This document shows positions 44,600 through 55,803 of a DNA stretch of 64,000 nt, piece by piece. Each line of letters starts with the position of its first letter. Positions within the stretch are counted from its first letter, which is position 1. The DNA is taken from the NCBI RefSeq assembly GCF_000744705.1, contig NZ_JQML01000001.1, positions 3,606,017-3,670,016 of the forward strand. The letters run 5' to 3'. This DNA comes from Streptacidiphilus albus JL83 (GTDB taxonomy: Bacteria > Actinomycetota > Actinomycetes > Streptomycetales > Streptomycetaceae). Made by a program: the position numbers and the translations under genes. The notes beneath the pieces are model-generated. The model was given only the letters and a program-made list of their open reading frames with translations. It did no database searches and was not told where the DNA came from.

Positions 44600-45205
44600 A
44601 TGACCATTGCCGACGCTCTCGTCCTCGACCCCGCCGCCCAGGACCTGCTTTTCCGCGAGGCCCGCACCGCGAACACCTTCACTGACGAGCCGGTCACCGA
44701 CGAGCAGATCCAGGCCATCTACGACCTGGTCAAGTACGCGCCGACCTCGATGAACATGTCGCCGCTGCGGATCGTGCTGGTCCGCTCGGACGAGGCCCGC
44801 GCCCGTCTGGTCGGCCACATGAGCGACGGCAACAAGGACAAGACCGCGGGCGCCCCGCTGGTCGCGATCCTGGCCGCCGACCACGAGTTCCACGAGGAGC
44901 TGCCGAAGCTCTTCCCGCACTTCCCGCAGGCGAAGGACCTCTTCTTCGCGGAGCGCCCCGGCCGTGAGGCCGCCTCCAACCTGAACGCCACCCTGCAGGC
45001 CGCCTACTTCATCCTCGGCGTACGCGCCGCCGGCCTCGCCGCCGGCCCGATGACCGGCTACGACGCCGCCGCCATCAACAAGGAGTTCTTCGCCGACGGC
45101 GACCACTCCGTGCTGGCCGTCGTCAACATCGGCAAGCCGGGCGAGAACGCCTGGTTCCCGCGCTCCCCGCGGCTGGAGTACGACGAGGTCGTCACCACCG
45201 TCTGA
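44600..45205 (+). CDS. Malonic semialdehyde reductase-like nitroreductase
   Basis: A 201-residue FMN-binding nitroreductase of the RutE/HadB type. FREARTANTFTDEPVTDEQI and YAPTSMNMSPLRIVLVRS are typical, and the C-terminus EYDEVVTTV is full length. It reduces aldehydes, quinones or nitro groups with NAD(P)H. AGAGGTG precedes the ATG. The gene is monocistronic with a strong terminator. Confidence 0.9.
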   Translation: MTIADALVLDPAAQDLLFREARTANTFTDEPVTDEQIQAIYDLVKYAPTSMNMSPLRIVLVRSDEARARLVGHMSDGNKDKTAGAPLVAILAADHEFHEELPKLFPHFPQAKDLFFAERPGREAASNLNATLQAAYFILGVRAAGLAAGPMTGYDAAAINKEFFADGDHSVLAVVNIGKPGENAWFPRSPRLEYDEVVTTV

Positions 45206-45216
45206 CCCGGCACGCA

Positions 45217-45252
45217 CAGCGCCCCGGCCGAATCCGTTCGGCCGGGGCGCTG
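45217..45252 (+). terminator. Strong bidirectional terminator
   Basis: A 16-bp perfect stem (45217-45232 with 45237-45252) with a TCCG loop, followed by TCGTCGTT. It lies 11 bases after the nitroreductase stop and before the convergent DUF4245 stop at 45272. Confidence 0.9.
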
Positions 45253-45271
45253 TCGTCGTTCCGTGCTGCGC

Positions 45272-45847
45272 TCAGCTGCCGCTGAGCCGGGCCGCGAAGC
45301 TCTCCATCGCGGCATAGGACTCGGTGCCGGTCACCACCGTCGTCACCTTGGGCGTCTGCAGCACCAGGGCGCGGTAGTTCGAGCCCTGGTAGTGGCTCCA
45401 GACCACGCCGTTCACCGTGCTGGTGCCGCTGACCTTGACGCCGCCGGTGGTCACGCTGGGGATGAAGTCGGCCGGCGAGCCGTTGCTCTGCTGGACCGAG
45501 ACGTACTGGCCGCCGGGGTCGACGAAGCCCAGGCTCCAGACCGCGTCGGTGGCGTCCATCCCGTTGTAGTTGACCTCGGTCGCGTTCCAGCCCTTCGGCA
45601 GGCCGGTCGGGGCCAGCACCGGGTAGGGGGCCGCGCGCCGGGCCGAGTCGACGGCCGCGCCGTACTCCACCGGATGGACCCCGTTGCCGCCCGAATGCGG
45701 GATGAAGTAGTAGATCACCAGGCCGGTCAGCATGACCGCCGCCAGGGACAGCACCATGTCCTTGATCGACTTGGAGCCCATGCCCGGACGCTTCTGCGTC
45801 GTCGTGGGCGCCGTCCCGACCTGAGCCACCGCGTTCTCTGTTGCCAC
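45272..45847 (-). CDS. DUF4245 membrane-anchored protein
   Basis: A protein of about 191 residues with one N-terminal membrane helix ([20 protein letters not shown], about residues 31-50) and an extracytoplasmic domain containing [18 protein letters not shown] and [17 protein letters not shown], matching the actinobacterial DUF4245 family. Function is unknown. GTG 45847 is used; ATG 45865 is an alternative and neither has a clear ribosome-binding site. It is divergent from glpX, as is common in this lineage. Confidence 0.82.
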   Translation of the reverse strand: MATENAVAQVGTAPTTTQKRPGMGSKSIKDMVLSLAAVMLTGLVIYYFIPHSGGNGVHPVEYGAAVDSARRAAPYPVLAPTGLPKGWNATEVNYNGMDATDAVWSLGFVDPGGQYVSVQQSNGSPADFIPSVTTGGVKVSGTSTVNGVVWSHYQGSNYRALVLQTPKVTTVVTGTESYAAMESFAARLSGS

Positions 45848-45987
45848 GTACCCATGGTGGCCCATGGGTCCGCGCGAGCACAGCACCGGGGGGGTACGTG
45901 CCGCGCGCCACAGACATCTCCGCAGGTCGCGGATACGATCAACACACCCTCATCCGGCCGTCGTCGTACAGAGAGGTACGGGAACCG

Positions 45988-47055
45988 ATGACCGAGCAGC
46001 ACCCGCACGACCAGCAGCACCAGCACGGCCAGCACAATCTGCCCCAATCCCTGGAGGTCGCCCCCGAGGCGCCCGACCGCAACCTCGCCCTCGAACTGGT
46101 CCGGGTGACCGAGGCCGCCGCCATGGCGGCCGGTCGCTGGGTCGGCCGAGGCGACAAGAACGGCGCGGACGGCGCAGCCGTGCGCGCCATGCGCACCCTC
46201 GTCCACACCGTGTCGATGAACGGCGTCGTCGTCATCGGCGAGGGCGAGAAGGACGACGCGCCCATGCTCTTCAACGGGGAGCGGGTCGGCGACGGCACGG
46301 GCCCCGAGTGCGACGTGGCCGTGGACCCGGTGGACGGCACCACCCTCACCGCCAAGGGCATGCCCAACGCGGTGGCGGTCCTGGCCGTCGCCGACCGGGG
46401 CACCATGTTCGACCCCAGCGCCGTCTTCTACATGGACAAGCTGGTGGCGGGACCGGAAGCGGCCGGTCTCGTCGACATCACCGCACCGGTCGAGCACAAC
46501 GTCCAGGCCGTCGCCCGGGCCAAGGGCTGCGCACCGGAGGACGTCACCGTCGTCCTGCTGGACCGACCCCGCCACGAGAAGCTGGCGGCCGAGATCCGGG
46601 CCACCGGCGCCCGGATCAAGTTCATCTCGGACGGAGACGTGGCCGGAGCGGTGATGGCCGTCCGCGAGGGCACCGGGGTCGACCTGCTGCTCGGCGTCGG
46701 CGGGACGCCCGAGGGCATCATCGCGGCCTGCGCCATCAAGTGCCTCGGCGGCGTGATCCAGGGCCGGCTGTGGCCGAAGGACGAGGCGGAGCGCCGCAAG
46801 GCCCTGGACGCCGGCCACGACCTGAGCCGCGTGCTGCACACCGACGACCTGGTCAGCGGCGAGAACGTGTTCTTCGTCGCGACCGGGATCACCGACGGCG
46901 AACTGCTGCGCGGCGTCCACTACAAGGCGGAGACCGCGATCACCAGCTCGCTGGTGATGCGCTCCAAGAGCGGCACGATCCGTCGGATCGAGAGCGAGCA
47001 CAAGCTGTCGAAGCTGCGGGCCTACAGCGCGATCGACTTCGACCGCGCACGCTAG
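45988..47055 (+). CDS. glpX: Class II fructose-1,6-bisphosphatase
   Basis: A 355-residue enzyme of gluconeogenesis. Metal-binding and catalytic motifs are [35 protein letters not shown] and [16 protein letters not shown]. The N-terminus is His/Gln-rich ([13 protein letters not shown]), an odd low-complexity tail before the conserved domain. The start at 45988 has GAGAGG upstream; TACGAT at 45934-45939 may be the -10 element. Confidence 0.95.
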   Translation: MTEQHPHDQQHQHGQHNLPQSLEVAPEAPDRNLALELVRVTEAAAMAAGRWVGRGDKNGADGAAVRAMRTLVHTVSMNGVVVIGEGEKDDAPMLFNGERVGDGTGPECDVAVDPVDGTTLTAKGMPNAVAVLAVADRGTMFDPSAVFYMDKLVAGPEAAGLVDITAPVEHNVQAVARAKGCAPEDVTVVLLDRPRHEKLAAEIRATGARIKFISDGDVAGAVMAVREGTGVDLLLGVGGTPEGIIAACAIKCLGGVIQGRLWPKDEAERRKALDAGHDLSRVLHTDDLVSGENVFFVATGITDGELLRGVHYKAETAITSSLVMRSKSGTIRRIESEHKLSKLRAYSAIDFDRAR

Positions 47056-47078
47056 CGGCGGCGCAGTACCGCAGGCAC

Positions 47079-47109
47079 TCGCCGCGGCCGGCTCAGCCGG
47101 CCGCGGCGA
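47079..47109. terminator. GC-only hairpin between glpX and the WhiB-like gene
   Basis: Arms 47079-47093 and 47095-47109 are perfect inverted repeats, effectively a 13-bp stem with a minimal loop. It overlaps the stop codon of the leftward WhiB-like gene and lies 24 bases after glpX. Confidence 0.7.
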
Positions 47110-47464
47110 CCTGCGTTCCGATCCGGGCCGCCTCGCGCAGTTCCTGCTCCCGACGGCGGCGCCGGGCCAGCACCACCCGGCGCTCGGCGGCCGTCAGGCC
47201 GCCCCAGACGCCGTAGGGCTCCGGCTGCAGCAGGGCGTGCTCGCGGCACTCCAGCAGGACCGGGCAGCGTCCGCAGACCCGCTTGGCCTGCTCCTCGCGG
47301 GCCAGCCGGGCCGCGGTGGGCTCCTTGGAGGGAGCGAAGAACAGTCCGGCCTCGTCCCGCCTGCAGGCGGCACTGGAATGCCAGGGAGAGTCGTCCGTAT
47401 GTCCGCGCTGCGTGGGAACGCGTGAACGGTTCGCGTCCAAACGGGCTTCTATCGGACGAAGCAC
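47093..47464 (-). CDS. WhiB-family iron-sulfur regulator (Wbl protein)
   Basis: A 123-residue protein with the four WhiB cysteines (C34, C64, C67, C73; CGRCPVLLEC) that bind a [4Fe-4S] cluster, the GVWGG turn near residue 85 and a basic C-terminal tail (RRRRREQELR) for DNA binding. Such proteins bind the principal sigma factor and control development, redox or antibiotic genes. It starts at GTG 47464 with AGGAG 8 bases upstream. Position next to glpX and DUF1707 suggests the wblI locus of S. coelicolor, from memory. Confidence 0.92.
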   Translation of the reverse strand: MLRPIEARLDANRSRVPTQRGHTDDSPWHSSAACRRDEAGLFFAPSKEPTAARLAREEQAKRVCGRCPVLLECREHALLQPEPYGVWGGLTAAERRVVLARRRRREQELREAARIGTQVAAAG

Positions 47465-47673
47465 AGCACACTCCTGACGGCGGTCCGGGGAGGGTCAGCA
47501 CCGCCGTACGACCCAGCGGATCCACTGCCGCGCGGCGAGGCGATGTGAGCCAGGATCTACCCCGTCGGTAGGCCATTCATGCACACCGCACACAATCCGA
47601 TGAACAGACTCGTCGGAATGCGCGCGGGCCCGCCGAGCGATTCCCCGCCGATTCCCCCGCCGCCCCTCTGCCC

Positions 47674-48558
47674 TCAGTACCCGCCGCGGTAGCGGTCCCG
47701 GCGCTGCCGGCCCCGGTCCCGGCGCTCCCAGCGGCGCTCCAGGTGGTCCTCGTGCCGCGAGCGGCGCCACTCGTCCCGCGCCTCGCGCCCGATCCGGCCC
47801 AGGTCCTCACGGTCGAAGCCCTCGTCCACCGCCCGGCGCAGCGTCTCCTTCAGCTTGCCGAACCGCTTGCGCTTCGCCTCGACCCCGCCGAAGACGCAGA
47901 CGGACTTGACCACCACCACCGGGCTGGAGGCGTCGGCCCCCTCCTGCTGGCGGATGTCGGTCCCGCCGAAGATCCCGATCCCGCCGCCGCGCAGGGCCAC
48001 GTGCTCCGGCACCTTGATCTCGACGCCGCCGAAGACGGCCGTGCAGTGGATCACCAGCTCGGGCTGGTCGAAGACGGCCTCGGACAGGTCGATCGAGACG
48101 CCGCCGAAGACCGCGATCGCCTTCATCCAACTACCGGCCCGGAAACGCCCCTTGCGCTCCGCGCCGCCGAAGACCGCGATCAGCTTCGGGTCCTCCGAGC
48201 GAGCCGGCGGCTCTCCGCCGGCCGGTCCGCGCGCGGGCGCGGGCTTGGACATCGAGACCGGCTGCGGCGCCTCGCCGTGCAGGTCGCCGTGGGACGGCAG
48301 GTCCCGGGTCAGCGGCACCAGTTCGCCCAGGGTCTTCGCGGCGTAGACGGAGTCCACCCGCTCCGAGTGCTCCTCGGCGGTGAGTCTGCCCTCGGCATAG
48401 GCCTCGCGCAGCGCCTCGGCGACCCGCTCGCGGTCGGCGTCGGAGGCGCGCATCGCCAGCGCGTCGACGGCGGCGTCGGCCGGATCCGCGTACGGCCGCT
48501 GGGGCTTGTTCTCCGGGACGGCTTTCTTCATGGGGTCCGGCAGGGAGGAGTTGTCCAC
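47674..48558 (-). CDS. DUF1707 protein with LiaF-like repeats
   Basis: A 294-residue protein. The N-terminal DUF1707 domain (about residues 36-90; MRASDADRERVAEALREAY) is followed by five copies of an (A/G/C)(V/I)FGG motif (residues about 130-235), typical of LiaF/DUF2154-like beta-solenoid domains of cell-envelope stress sensors, and a very basic Arg-rich tail. There is no membrane helix. GTG 48558 has TATCCT 6 bases upstream, so a leaderless start is likely. Confidence 0.85.
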   Translation of the reverse strand: MDNSSLPDPMKKAVPENKPQRPYADPADAAVDALAMRASDADRERVAEALREAYAEGRLTAEEHSERVDSVYAAKTLGELVPLTRDLPSHGDLHGEAPQPVSMSKPAPARGPAGGEPPARSEDPKLIAVFGGAERKGRFRAGSWMKAIAVFGGVSIDLSEAVFDQPELVIHCTAVFGGVEIKVPEHVALRGGGIGIFGGTDIRQQEGADASSPVVVVKSVCVFGGVEAKRKRFGKLKETLRRAVDEGFDREDLGRIGREARDEWRRSRHEDHLERRWERRDRGRQRRDRYRGGY

Positions 48559-48694
48559 AACGTGAGGATAGTCACCCGAGGGCACGGGCGGACACCCCCG
48601 CTCAGTACTCTGAACTGCAAACCCGGAACGGTGCCCGCCGACGATCACGCCCCGAGCCCGTACGACAACCCCACCTGTTGAAGGACAGCCGCTG

Positions 48695-50353
<1,659 letters not shown>

Positions 50354-50360
50354 CGGCGCG

Positions 50361-50392
50361 CCCGCGCCCGGCGTCGACACGCCGGGCGCGGG
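50361..50392 (+). terminator. Terminator between the two fumarase genes
   Basis: A 14-bp perfect stem (50361-50374 with 50379-50392) with a CGAC loop lies 7 bases after the class I fumarase stop. Confidence 0.88.
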
Positions 50393-50456
50393 AACACCCG
50401 AAGGGCCGGTGTGGCTGTCCATCCTGGTGGGGCTGTTCCTACAGGAGGTCATGGCC

Positions 50457-51842
50457 ATGAGCGAGTACCGGATCGAGCACGACTCCATGGGTGAGGTGCG
50501 GGTTCCCGCGCAGGCGAAGTGGGGGGCGCAGACCCAGCGGGCGGTGGAGAACTTCCCGATCTCCGGGCAGCGTCTCGAACCGGCGCACATCGCCGCGCTG
50601 GCGCGGATCAAGGCAGCGGCGGCGAAGGTCAACGCCGAACTGGGCGTGCTGGACCCGGCGGCGGCGAAGGCGATCGAGGAGGCGGCCGAGGAGGTCGCCT
50701 CGGGCCGGTGGGACGCCGAGTTCCCGATCGACGTCTTCCAGACCGGCTCCGGCACCTCGTCCAACATGAACACCAACGAGGTGGTCGCGACCCTGGCCGG
50801 CGAGCGGCTGGGCCGACCGGTCCACCCCAATGACGAGGTCAATGCCAGCCAGTCCTCGAACGACGTCTTCCCCAGCTCCATCCACATCGCGGCGACCGCC
50901 GCGGTCACCCACGACCTGGTCCCGGCGCTGGAGCAGCTCGCCGCCGCGCTGGAGCGGAAGGCGGAGGAGTTCGCCGGGACGGTGAAGTCGGGCCGGACCC
51001 ATCTGATGGACGCCACTCCGGTGACGCTGGGTCAGGAGTTCGGCGGCTACGCCGCGCAGGTCCGCTACGGGATCGAGCGGCTGCGGGCGACCCTGCCCCG
51101 GGTCGCGGAGCTGCCGCTCGGCGGGACCGCCGTCGGCACCGGCATCAACACCCCGCCGGGCTTCTCGGCCGCGGTGATCGCCGAGGTCGCCCGGGTGACC
51201 GGCCTGCCGCTGACCGAGGCCCGCAACCACTTCGAGGCTCAGGGGGCCAGGGACGGGCTGGTCGAGCTCAGCGGCCAGCTGCGCACCATCGGGGTCGGCT
51301 TCACCAAGATCGCCAATGATCTGCGCTGGATGGGCTCGGGCCCGCGCACCGGCCTCGGCGAGATCAACCTGCCCGACCTCCAGCCGGGTTCGTCGATCAT
51401 GCCGGGCAAGGTCAACCCGGTGATCCCGGAGGCCGTGGTGATGGTCGCGGCCCAGGTCACCGGCAATGACGCGACGGTCGCGGCGGCCGGCGCGGCCGGG
51501 AACTTCGAGCTCAATGTGATGCTGCCGGTGATCGCCCGCAACCTGCTGGAGTCGGTCCGGCTGCTGGCCAATGTCGCCCGGCTGCTGGCCGACCGGACCG
51601 TGGACGGCATCACCGCCAACACCGACCGGCTGCGCGAGTACGCCGAGTCCTCCCCCTCGGTGGTGACCCCGCTCAACCGCTGGATCGGCTACGAGGAGGC
51701 CGCCAAGACCGCCAAGCAGGCGCTGGCCGAGCGGAAGACGATCCGTCAGGTGGTGCTGGAGCGCGGCTACGTGGAGCAGGGCAGGCTCACCGAGCAGCAG
51801 CTCGACGAGGCCCTGGACGTGCTGCGGATGACCCGCCCCTGA
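50457..51842 (+). CDS. fumC: Class II fumarate hydratase
   Basis: A 461-residue metal-free fumarase. The signature [11 protein letters not shown], the substrate region GSGTSSNMN and [11 protein letters not shown] are present. ATG 50457 is chosen because GGAGG lies 8 bases upstream; ATG 50451 is only 2 bases from it. This oxygen-stable enzyme duplicates the reaction of the class I fumarase just upstream. Confidence 0.95.
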   Translation: MSEYRIEHDSMGEVRVPAQAKWGAQTQRAVENFPISGQRLEPAHIAALARIKAAAAKVNAELGVLDPAAAKAIEEAAEEVASGRWDAEFPIDVFQTGSGTSSNMNTNEVVATLAGERLGRPVHPNDEVNASQSSNDVFPSSIHIAATAAVTHDLVPALEQLAAALERKAEEFAGTVKSGRTHLMDATPVTLGQEFGGYAAQVRYGIERLRATLPRVAELPLGGTAVGTGINTPPGFSAAVIAEVARVTGLPLTEARNHFEAQGARDGLVELSGQLRTIGVGFTKIANDLRWMGSGPRTGLGEINLPDLQPGSSIMPGKVNPVIPEAVVMVAAQVTGNDATVAAAGAAGNFELNVMLPVIARNLLESVRLLANVARLLADRTVDGITANTDRLREYAESSPSVVTPLNRWIGYEEAAKTAKQALAERKTIRQVVLERGYVEQGRLTEQQLDEALDVLRMTRP

Positions 51843-51867
51843 ACGGTGCCGGGGGCGGGCCCGCAGC

Positions 51868-52200
51868 TCAGACCTCCGGGTCGCCGTCCATCGCGGCGGC
51901 GATCCTGAGGTGCGGGACGGCCTCGGCGGCCCGGCCCTGGCGCTCCAGGGTGCGGCCCAGCATGAGATGGGCGTAGGACTCGACCGGGTCCCGCTCCAGC
52001 ACCAGCCGCAGCTCGGCGGCGGCCCGGGTGAGCTGGGCCGAGTGGTAGTAGGCGCGGGCCAGCAGCAGCCGGGCCGCGGTGCTCGCCGGGTCCTGCTCCA
52101 CGATCCCGGCCAGGATCAGCGCGGCGTCGCTGTACGCCTTGGAGTCGAAGAACAGTTGGGCGCGGGCGTACTCGTCCGCGAGCGTGGGGGCGGTGGTCAC
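51868..52200 (-). CDS. Small TPR protein
   Basis: A 110-residue protein made of about three tetratricopeptide repeats (ADEYARAQLFFDSKAYSDAA, STAARLLLARAYYHSAQL, SYAHLMLGRTLERQGRAAEA). TPRs mediate protein contacts. GTG 52200 has AAGGAG 6 bases upstream. It is the last leftward gene, 89 bases after the LuxR/TrmB regulator. Confidence 0.85.
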   Translation of the reverse strand: MTTAPTLADEYARAQLFFDSKAYSDAALILAGIVEQDPASTAARLLLARAYYHSAQLTRAAAELRLVLERDPVESYAHLMLGRTLERQGRAAEAVPHLRIAAAMDGDPEV

Positions 52201-52289
52201 GCCGGCTCCTTCCGGATGGATCCCGGCCGGTCTCCCGGCCGAGGTGTCGTGACCACCACAACACGGACATCCCGGACGGCATTCCCGCC

Positions 52290-53273
52290 TCACTGCAGCC
52301 AGGCGCGTTCGGTGGCGAGAGCGCCGGCCTGGAAGCGGCTGCGAGCCCCCAGGAGGTCCATCACCTCGGAGATCAGCCGCCTGACGGTGCGCTCGGAGAT
52401 GCCCAGCTTCCGGGCCGCGACCAGGTCGGTCTCGCCCTGCTGGAGGATGCGCAGCAGGGCGTAGTGCTGACTGGACATGCCGTGCGAGTCGCGGCTCTTG
52501 GAGTCGCCCAGCGGCGCGGCGCCCGACCAGACCAGGTCGAACAGCGCGCACATCGCAGCGACCGCGCCCTTGCCGTAGAGCACGGTCGCGGTGTCGCTCC
52601 GTTCGGGATCGAGCGGCACCACCGCGGCCTCGCGGTCCACCACGACCATCCGCAGCGGCAGCGAGGGCGCCGTGCGCACCTGCCCGCCGCGCTCCGCGAG
52701 CCAGCGCGCGTAGTCCGTGGTGGGCTGGTGGTTGCGCACCGAGTCCAGGAAGGTGGTCCGCAGCTCGACGCCCCGGCCCAGCAGTTCCTCGTCGAGCGGC
52801 CGGCTGGACTCGCGGGCCGCCTCGCTCTGGCCGCCCCCGGGGACGAAGGTGAGCACCTGGAACCTGGTCCGGGCGCTCAGTTCGGCCAGCCGGTCGCGGA
52901 TCGCGTCCACCCCGACCAGGTCCTCGGTCTGCAGGTACTGGCGCGCGCAGGCCGCCTCGGCGAGGACCACCGCGTAGGCCGCCTGGCACTGCTCCAACTC
53001 GTGTCGGTGCGCCAGCAGTTCGGCCTCCCGTTGGGCCAGCAGCGCCTTCAGCCCGAGCTCCGGCACCACCGGTCGCAGGGTCAGCGGGTCGTCCCAGGAG
53101 GAGCGGAGCAGTCCCAGCTCGGCCAGCTCCTGGTAGCCGGCCCGCACCTCGGGCTCGGACAGGTTCAGCTCGGCGGGCAGGTCGCCGAGGCCGGAGTCCG
53201 GGTTCTGCAGCAGTGCCCGGTACACCGCCTCGGCCGTCCCGCTCAGCCCGAATGCCTTCAGCGTCGCGCCCAT
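52290..53273 (-). CDS. TrmB-like/LuxR-type transcriptional regulator
   Basis: A protein of about 327 residues with an N-terminal TrmB-type winged helix (FGLSGTAEAVYRALL, GYQELAELGLL) and a C-terminal LuxR/GerE helix-turn-helix (DLVAARKLGISERTVRRLI). The middle resembles the ligand-sensing domain of single LuxR regulators common in streptomycete gene clusters. The ATG at 53273 is used; a GTG at 53312 is possible. It sits at the left border of the putative biosynthetic cluster and may control it. Confidence 0.85.
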   Translation of the reverse strand: MGATLKAFGLSGTAEAVYRALLQNPDSGLGDLPAELNLSEPEVRAGYQELAELGLLRSSWDDPLTLRPVVPELGLKALLAQREAELLAHRHELEQCQAAYAVVLAEAACARQYLQTEDLVGVDAIRDRLAELSARTRFQVLTFVPGGGQSEAARESSRPLDEELLGRGVELRTTFLDSVRNHQPTTDYARWLAERGGQVRTAPSLPLRMVVVDREAAVVPLDPERSDTATVLYGKGAVAAMCALFDLVWSGAAPLGDSKSRDSHGMSSQHYALLRILQQGETDLVAARKLGISERTVRRLISEVMDLLGARSRFQAGALATERAWLQ

Positions 53274-53373
53274 GTCAGGACCGGGCCACCGCTCGGGGGC
53301 CGGGCCGGCCACGATCGATCACTTGAAGCACCGGACTCTCCGCTCCCCCGACTGACGATCACCCGGAGTAGGT

Positions 53374-54672
53374 CTAGACCATTGCGGCGTCCGGTGTCAA
53401 TGCCTGCCCATTGGCCTCGGGAGTGTCGCCCACGAACGAGCCGGCCGGGGAAAGCCGGGGTCCGACCGGGTGGGCCGGAGCGTCGGCCGGAGCGGCGCGG
53501 TAGCGGTCGATCTGTCCGATCGGCCCGGTCGGCCTCCAGGTCATGTACGGGATCTCGTCGTTCCTGGCCGCCTCGTCCGGCCGGGGCGCCTTGACCGGAT
53601 GGTGGAGATGGACCATGAAGTCGTCGGCCGCGTAGAGCGCGGTCGACGCCTGCAGCCGGAGCACGAGGTCCACGTCCTCGCCGCCCCAGCCCTCGTAGCG
53701 CTCGTCCATCCCCCGGATCCGGTCGAAGACCTCGCGCCGGAGCCAGACGCAGCCGCCGACCGGGCGGCGCATCCAGAAGCCGCGGAGCACCCCGGGGTCG
53801 AGGGCGGGCTCGCCGTCGAGGCAGCGCGCACCGATGGCGCGCTCACTGGAGGCGTCGTCGAGGTAGAGCATGTCGCGGTAGGGCAGCAGGGCGCCCGCCC
53901 CCGGCTCCCCGAGCCGGCCGACGTTCCGGGCGACGAAGCCGCGGTCCGCCAGCAGGTCGGCGTCGAAGACGCACACGGTCTCGGCCTGCGACGCCGACCG
54001 GACCACGCCGACGTTGACCACCCACGCCTTGTTGAAGGGGCCGTCGTGCCGGGCGAAGAGGTACTCGTCGGCCACCGCCTCGATCTCCGCGCGCCACCGG
54101 GGCGACTCGTCCGCCTCCACCACGGTCACCGTGTAGCCGCCGTCGACCCGGTCCTGGTCGCGCAGGCTGCTCAGGCAGCTCAGCAGGTTGCGCAGCCGGT
54201 GCCCGGAGGCGCTGCGGTCCCGGAACGGGATCACGATCTGCGCGGCCGAGCCCGGCGGCTCGGCCCGCGGCGGGGCGGGGACGGCACCGTCCGGCGGCAG
54301 CGGGCGCCGCGCGCCGGTGGGCACGGCCTCGCCCAGGTGGTAGCCGATGCGGCCGCGGTGGGCCGCCCTCCGGGCCAGGTCGGTCAGTTCGCGCATCCGC
54401 TCGGGGAACTGGGCGACCATCGGGGTGAGCGCGTCCACCAGCCGCCGGTGGCGCTCGGGCTGCGCCGGCTCCTCCATCAGTCGGCGTGCGGCAGGCGCGA
54501 AGGGGGCGCGGTCCTCGTCACAGGCCAGTCCGGCGATCGATTCGGTCAGCGGCTGCGACTGGAACCAGTGGTAGGGGTTGGTGGCTCGGGCATGCGGATC
54601 CGAGTGGATCACGAGGGCGTCCGCGATCAGGCGGGCCGCGGAGCGCGCGTCGTCGACGCGGGGCCTGTCCAT
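53374..54672 (-). CDS. Family 2 glycosyltransferase (GT-A fold)
   Basis: A 432-residue protein. After an N-terminal helical region (1-145), the GT-A domain begins with IVIPFRDRSASGHRLRNLL and TVTVVEADES. The acidic nucleotide-sugar motif is VCVFDADLL, and the later GWGGEDVDLVLRL matches the catalytic ED motif of galactosyltransferase-like (Glyco_transf_7C) enzymes. There is no membrane segment, so it glycosylates a soluble acceptor. GGAGATC precedes the ATG. It is the last gene of the leftward ribA-led operon, 15 bases after the previous gene. Confidence 0.87.
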   Translation of the reverse strand: MDRPRVDDARSAARLIADALVIHSDPHARATNPYHWFQSQPLTESIAGLACDEDRAPFAPAARRLMEEPAQPERHRRLVDALTPMVAQFPERMRELTDLARRAAHRGRIGYHLGEAVPTGARRPLPPDGAVPAPPRAEPPGSAAQIVIPFRDRSASGHRLRNLLSCLSSLRDQDRVDGGYTVTVVEADESPRWRAEIEAVADEYLFARHDGPFNKAWVVNVGVVRSASQAETVCVFDADLLADRGFVARNVGRLGEPGAGALLPYRDMLYLDDASSERAIGARCLDGEPALDPGVLRGFWMRRPVGGCVWLRREVFDRIRGMDERYEGWGGEDVDLVLRLQASTALYAADDFMVHLHHPVKAPRPDEAARNDEIPYMTWRPTGPIGQIDRYRAAPADAPAHPVGPRLSPAGSFVGDTPEANGQALTPDAAMV

Positions 54673-54687
54673 GTTGATCTCCGATCT

Positions 54688-55803
54688 TCACTGGCCAGGT
54701 GCCAGTGACGCTGTGTCAGAACCGTGCGGGAGCAGCTCCTCCGGCAGCCGCCGAAGCTCCTCGGCCGCCCAGTGCGCCACTCCGTGGTTGGACCGCAGCC
54801 GGGCGCCGAATCCCACCGCCCGCCACAGGACGTCCGTCAGTTCGTCCGTCCAGGCCGTCGGCCAGCCCCACTGCGGCTGCGGCCGGACCGCGCACCGGAC
54901 GGCGGTGCACAGGCACGGGCGGACGGCCCCGGCCGAGGTCTCGGGCGGCGCCCGGTTCAGCGTCGCCCCGAGGGCGATGCCGTAGCGGACGACCTCGGCC
55001 AGCGGCAGCAGCCGCTCCCGCTCCCGGGGCGGCGCCCCGTCCGCGACGGCGACGAAGGCCGCCGCCGGGGCCGCGCCCGGCCAGCACCGGCCGATCCGGG
55101 CCATGTGCTCCGGCCACGAGGCCCGGCGCCAGCCGGCCGACCCGGCGTCCCACAGGGCGACCTGCGCCCGGCCGTCGTGGAGCCGCGGCAGGACGGTCGG
55201 CAGCGGGCTCACCTCGTCCCGCGGCCGGCCGTGGTCCGCCGGGTGCTCGGCGGCGCGGGCGTCCGGGCCGGTGACCAGGCTGTGCACCCGGATCAGCAGC
55301 TCGATCCGGCGCTCCCACGAGAACCGCGCGACCAGGTCGCCGTCGTCCCCGGCGGCCGGGGCGGCCTCGGCGAAGTCGGCGAAGGCCAGCGCCTGGGCCG
55401 AGGGCAGCACGACGGCGAGCGTCGGCACCCGTGCCCGGGGCACCGCGACCGCCCACGCGCACCCCCGGAGCGCGGCCAGCCGCACCACGGCGCCGGTCCA
55501 CGAGCCGCAGTCGACGGAGAGGGCCAGCGCCGCGTCCGGACGCCGCGCGACGGCCCGGAGGACCTCCTCGGCGAAGGACGGCACCGGTTCGGCGCCGGCC
55601 AGGACGACCAGGTGGTGGCTCGACCCGGTGCCCGCCGCAGCCCGCCAGGCCCGCACGGTGGCGGCCGGTCCGCGCGTCGGCGCCCCGTGTTCCGGGTGGA
55701 CCGCGACCACCGGGCCCAGCTCCCGCAGCCGGGCGGCCAGCACCGTCGCGGCCTCCGGCCGGGACGGGTCGGCCACCACGGCCGCGCTGATGCCGGGCGT
55801 CAC
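54688..55803 (-). CDS. Glycosyltransferase-like protein with degraded acidic motif
   Basis: A 371-residue paralog of the protein at 62022-63218. The shared pattern starts with ISAAVVADPSR, continues HHLVVLAGAEPVPSFAEEVL and GCAWAVAVPRARVPTLAVVLP, and ends in a helical W-AAEELRRLPEELLP segment. Where the paralog has LVLQDDVRPC, this protein has LVVLAGAEPVP, so the metal-binding acidic pair is lost. It may be an inactive partner of the active enzyme or bind a different ligand. GTG 55803 overlaps the upstream stop by 4 bases. Confidence 0.7.
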   Translation of the reverse strand: MTPGISAAVVADPSRPEAATVLAARLRELGPVVAVHPEHGAPTRGPAATVRAWRAAAGTGSSHHLVVLAGAEPVPSFAEEVLRAVARRPDAALALSVDCGSWTGAVVRLAALRGCAWAVAVPRARVPTLAVVLPSAQALAFADFAEAAPAAGDDGDLVARFSWERRIELLIRVHSLVTGPDARAAEHPADHGRPRDEVSPLPTVLPRLHDGRAQVALWDAGSAGWRRASWPEHMARIGRCWPGAAPAAAFVAVADGAPPRERERLLPLAEVVRYGIALGATLNRAPPETSAGAVRPCLCTAVRCAVRPQPQWGWPTAWTDELTDVLWRAVGFGARLRSNHGVAHWAAEELRRLPEELLPHGSDTASLAPGQ

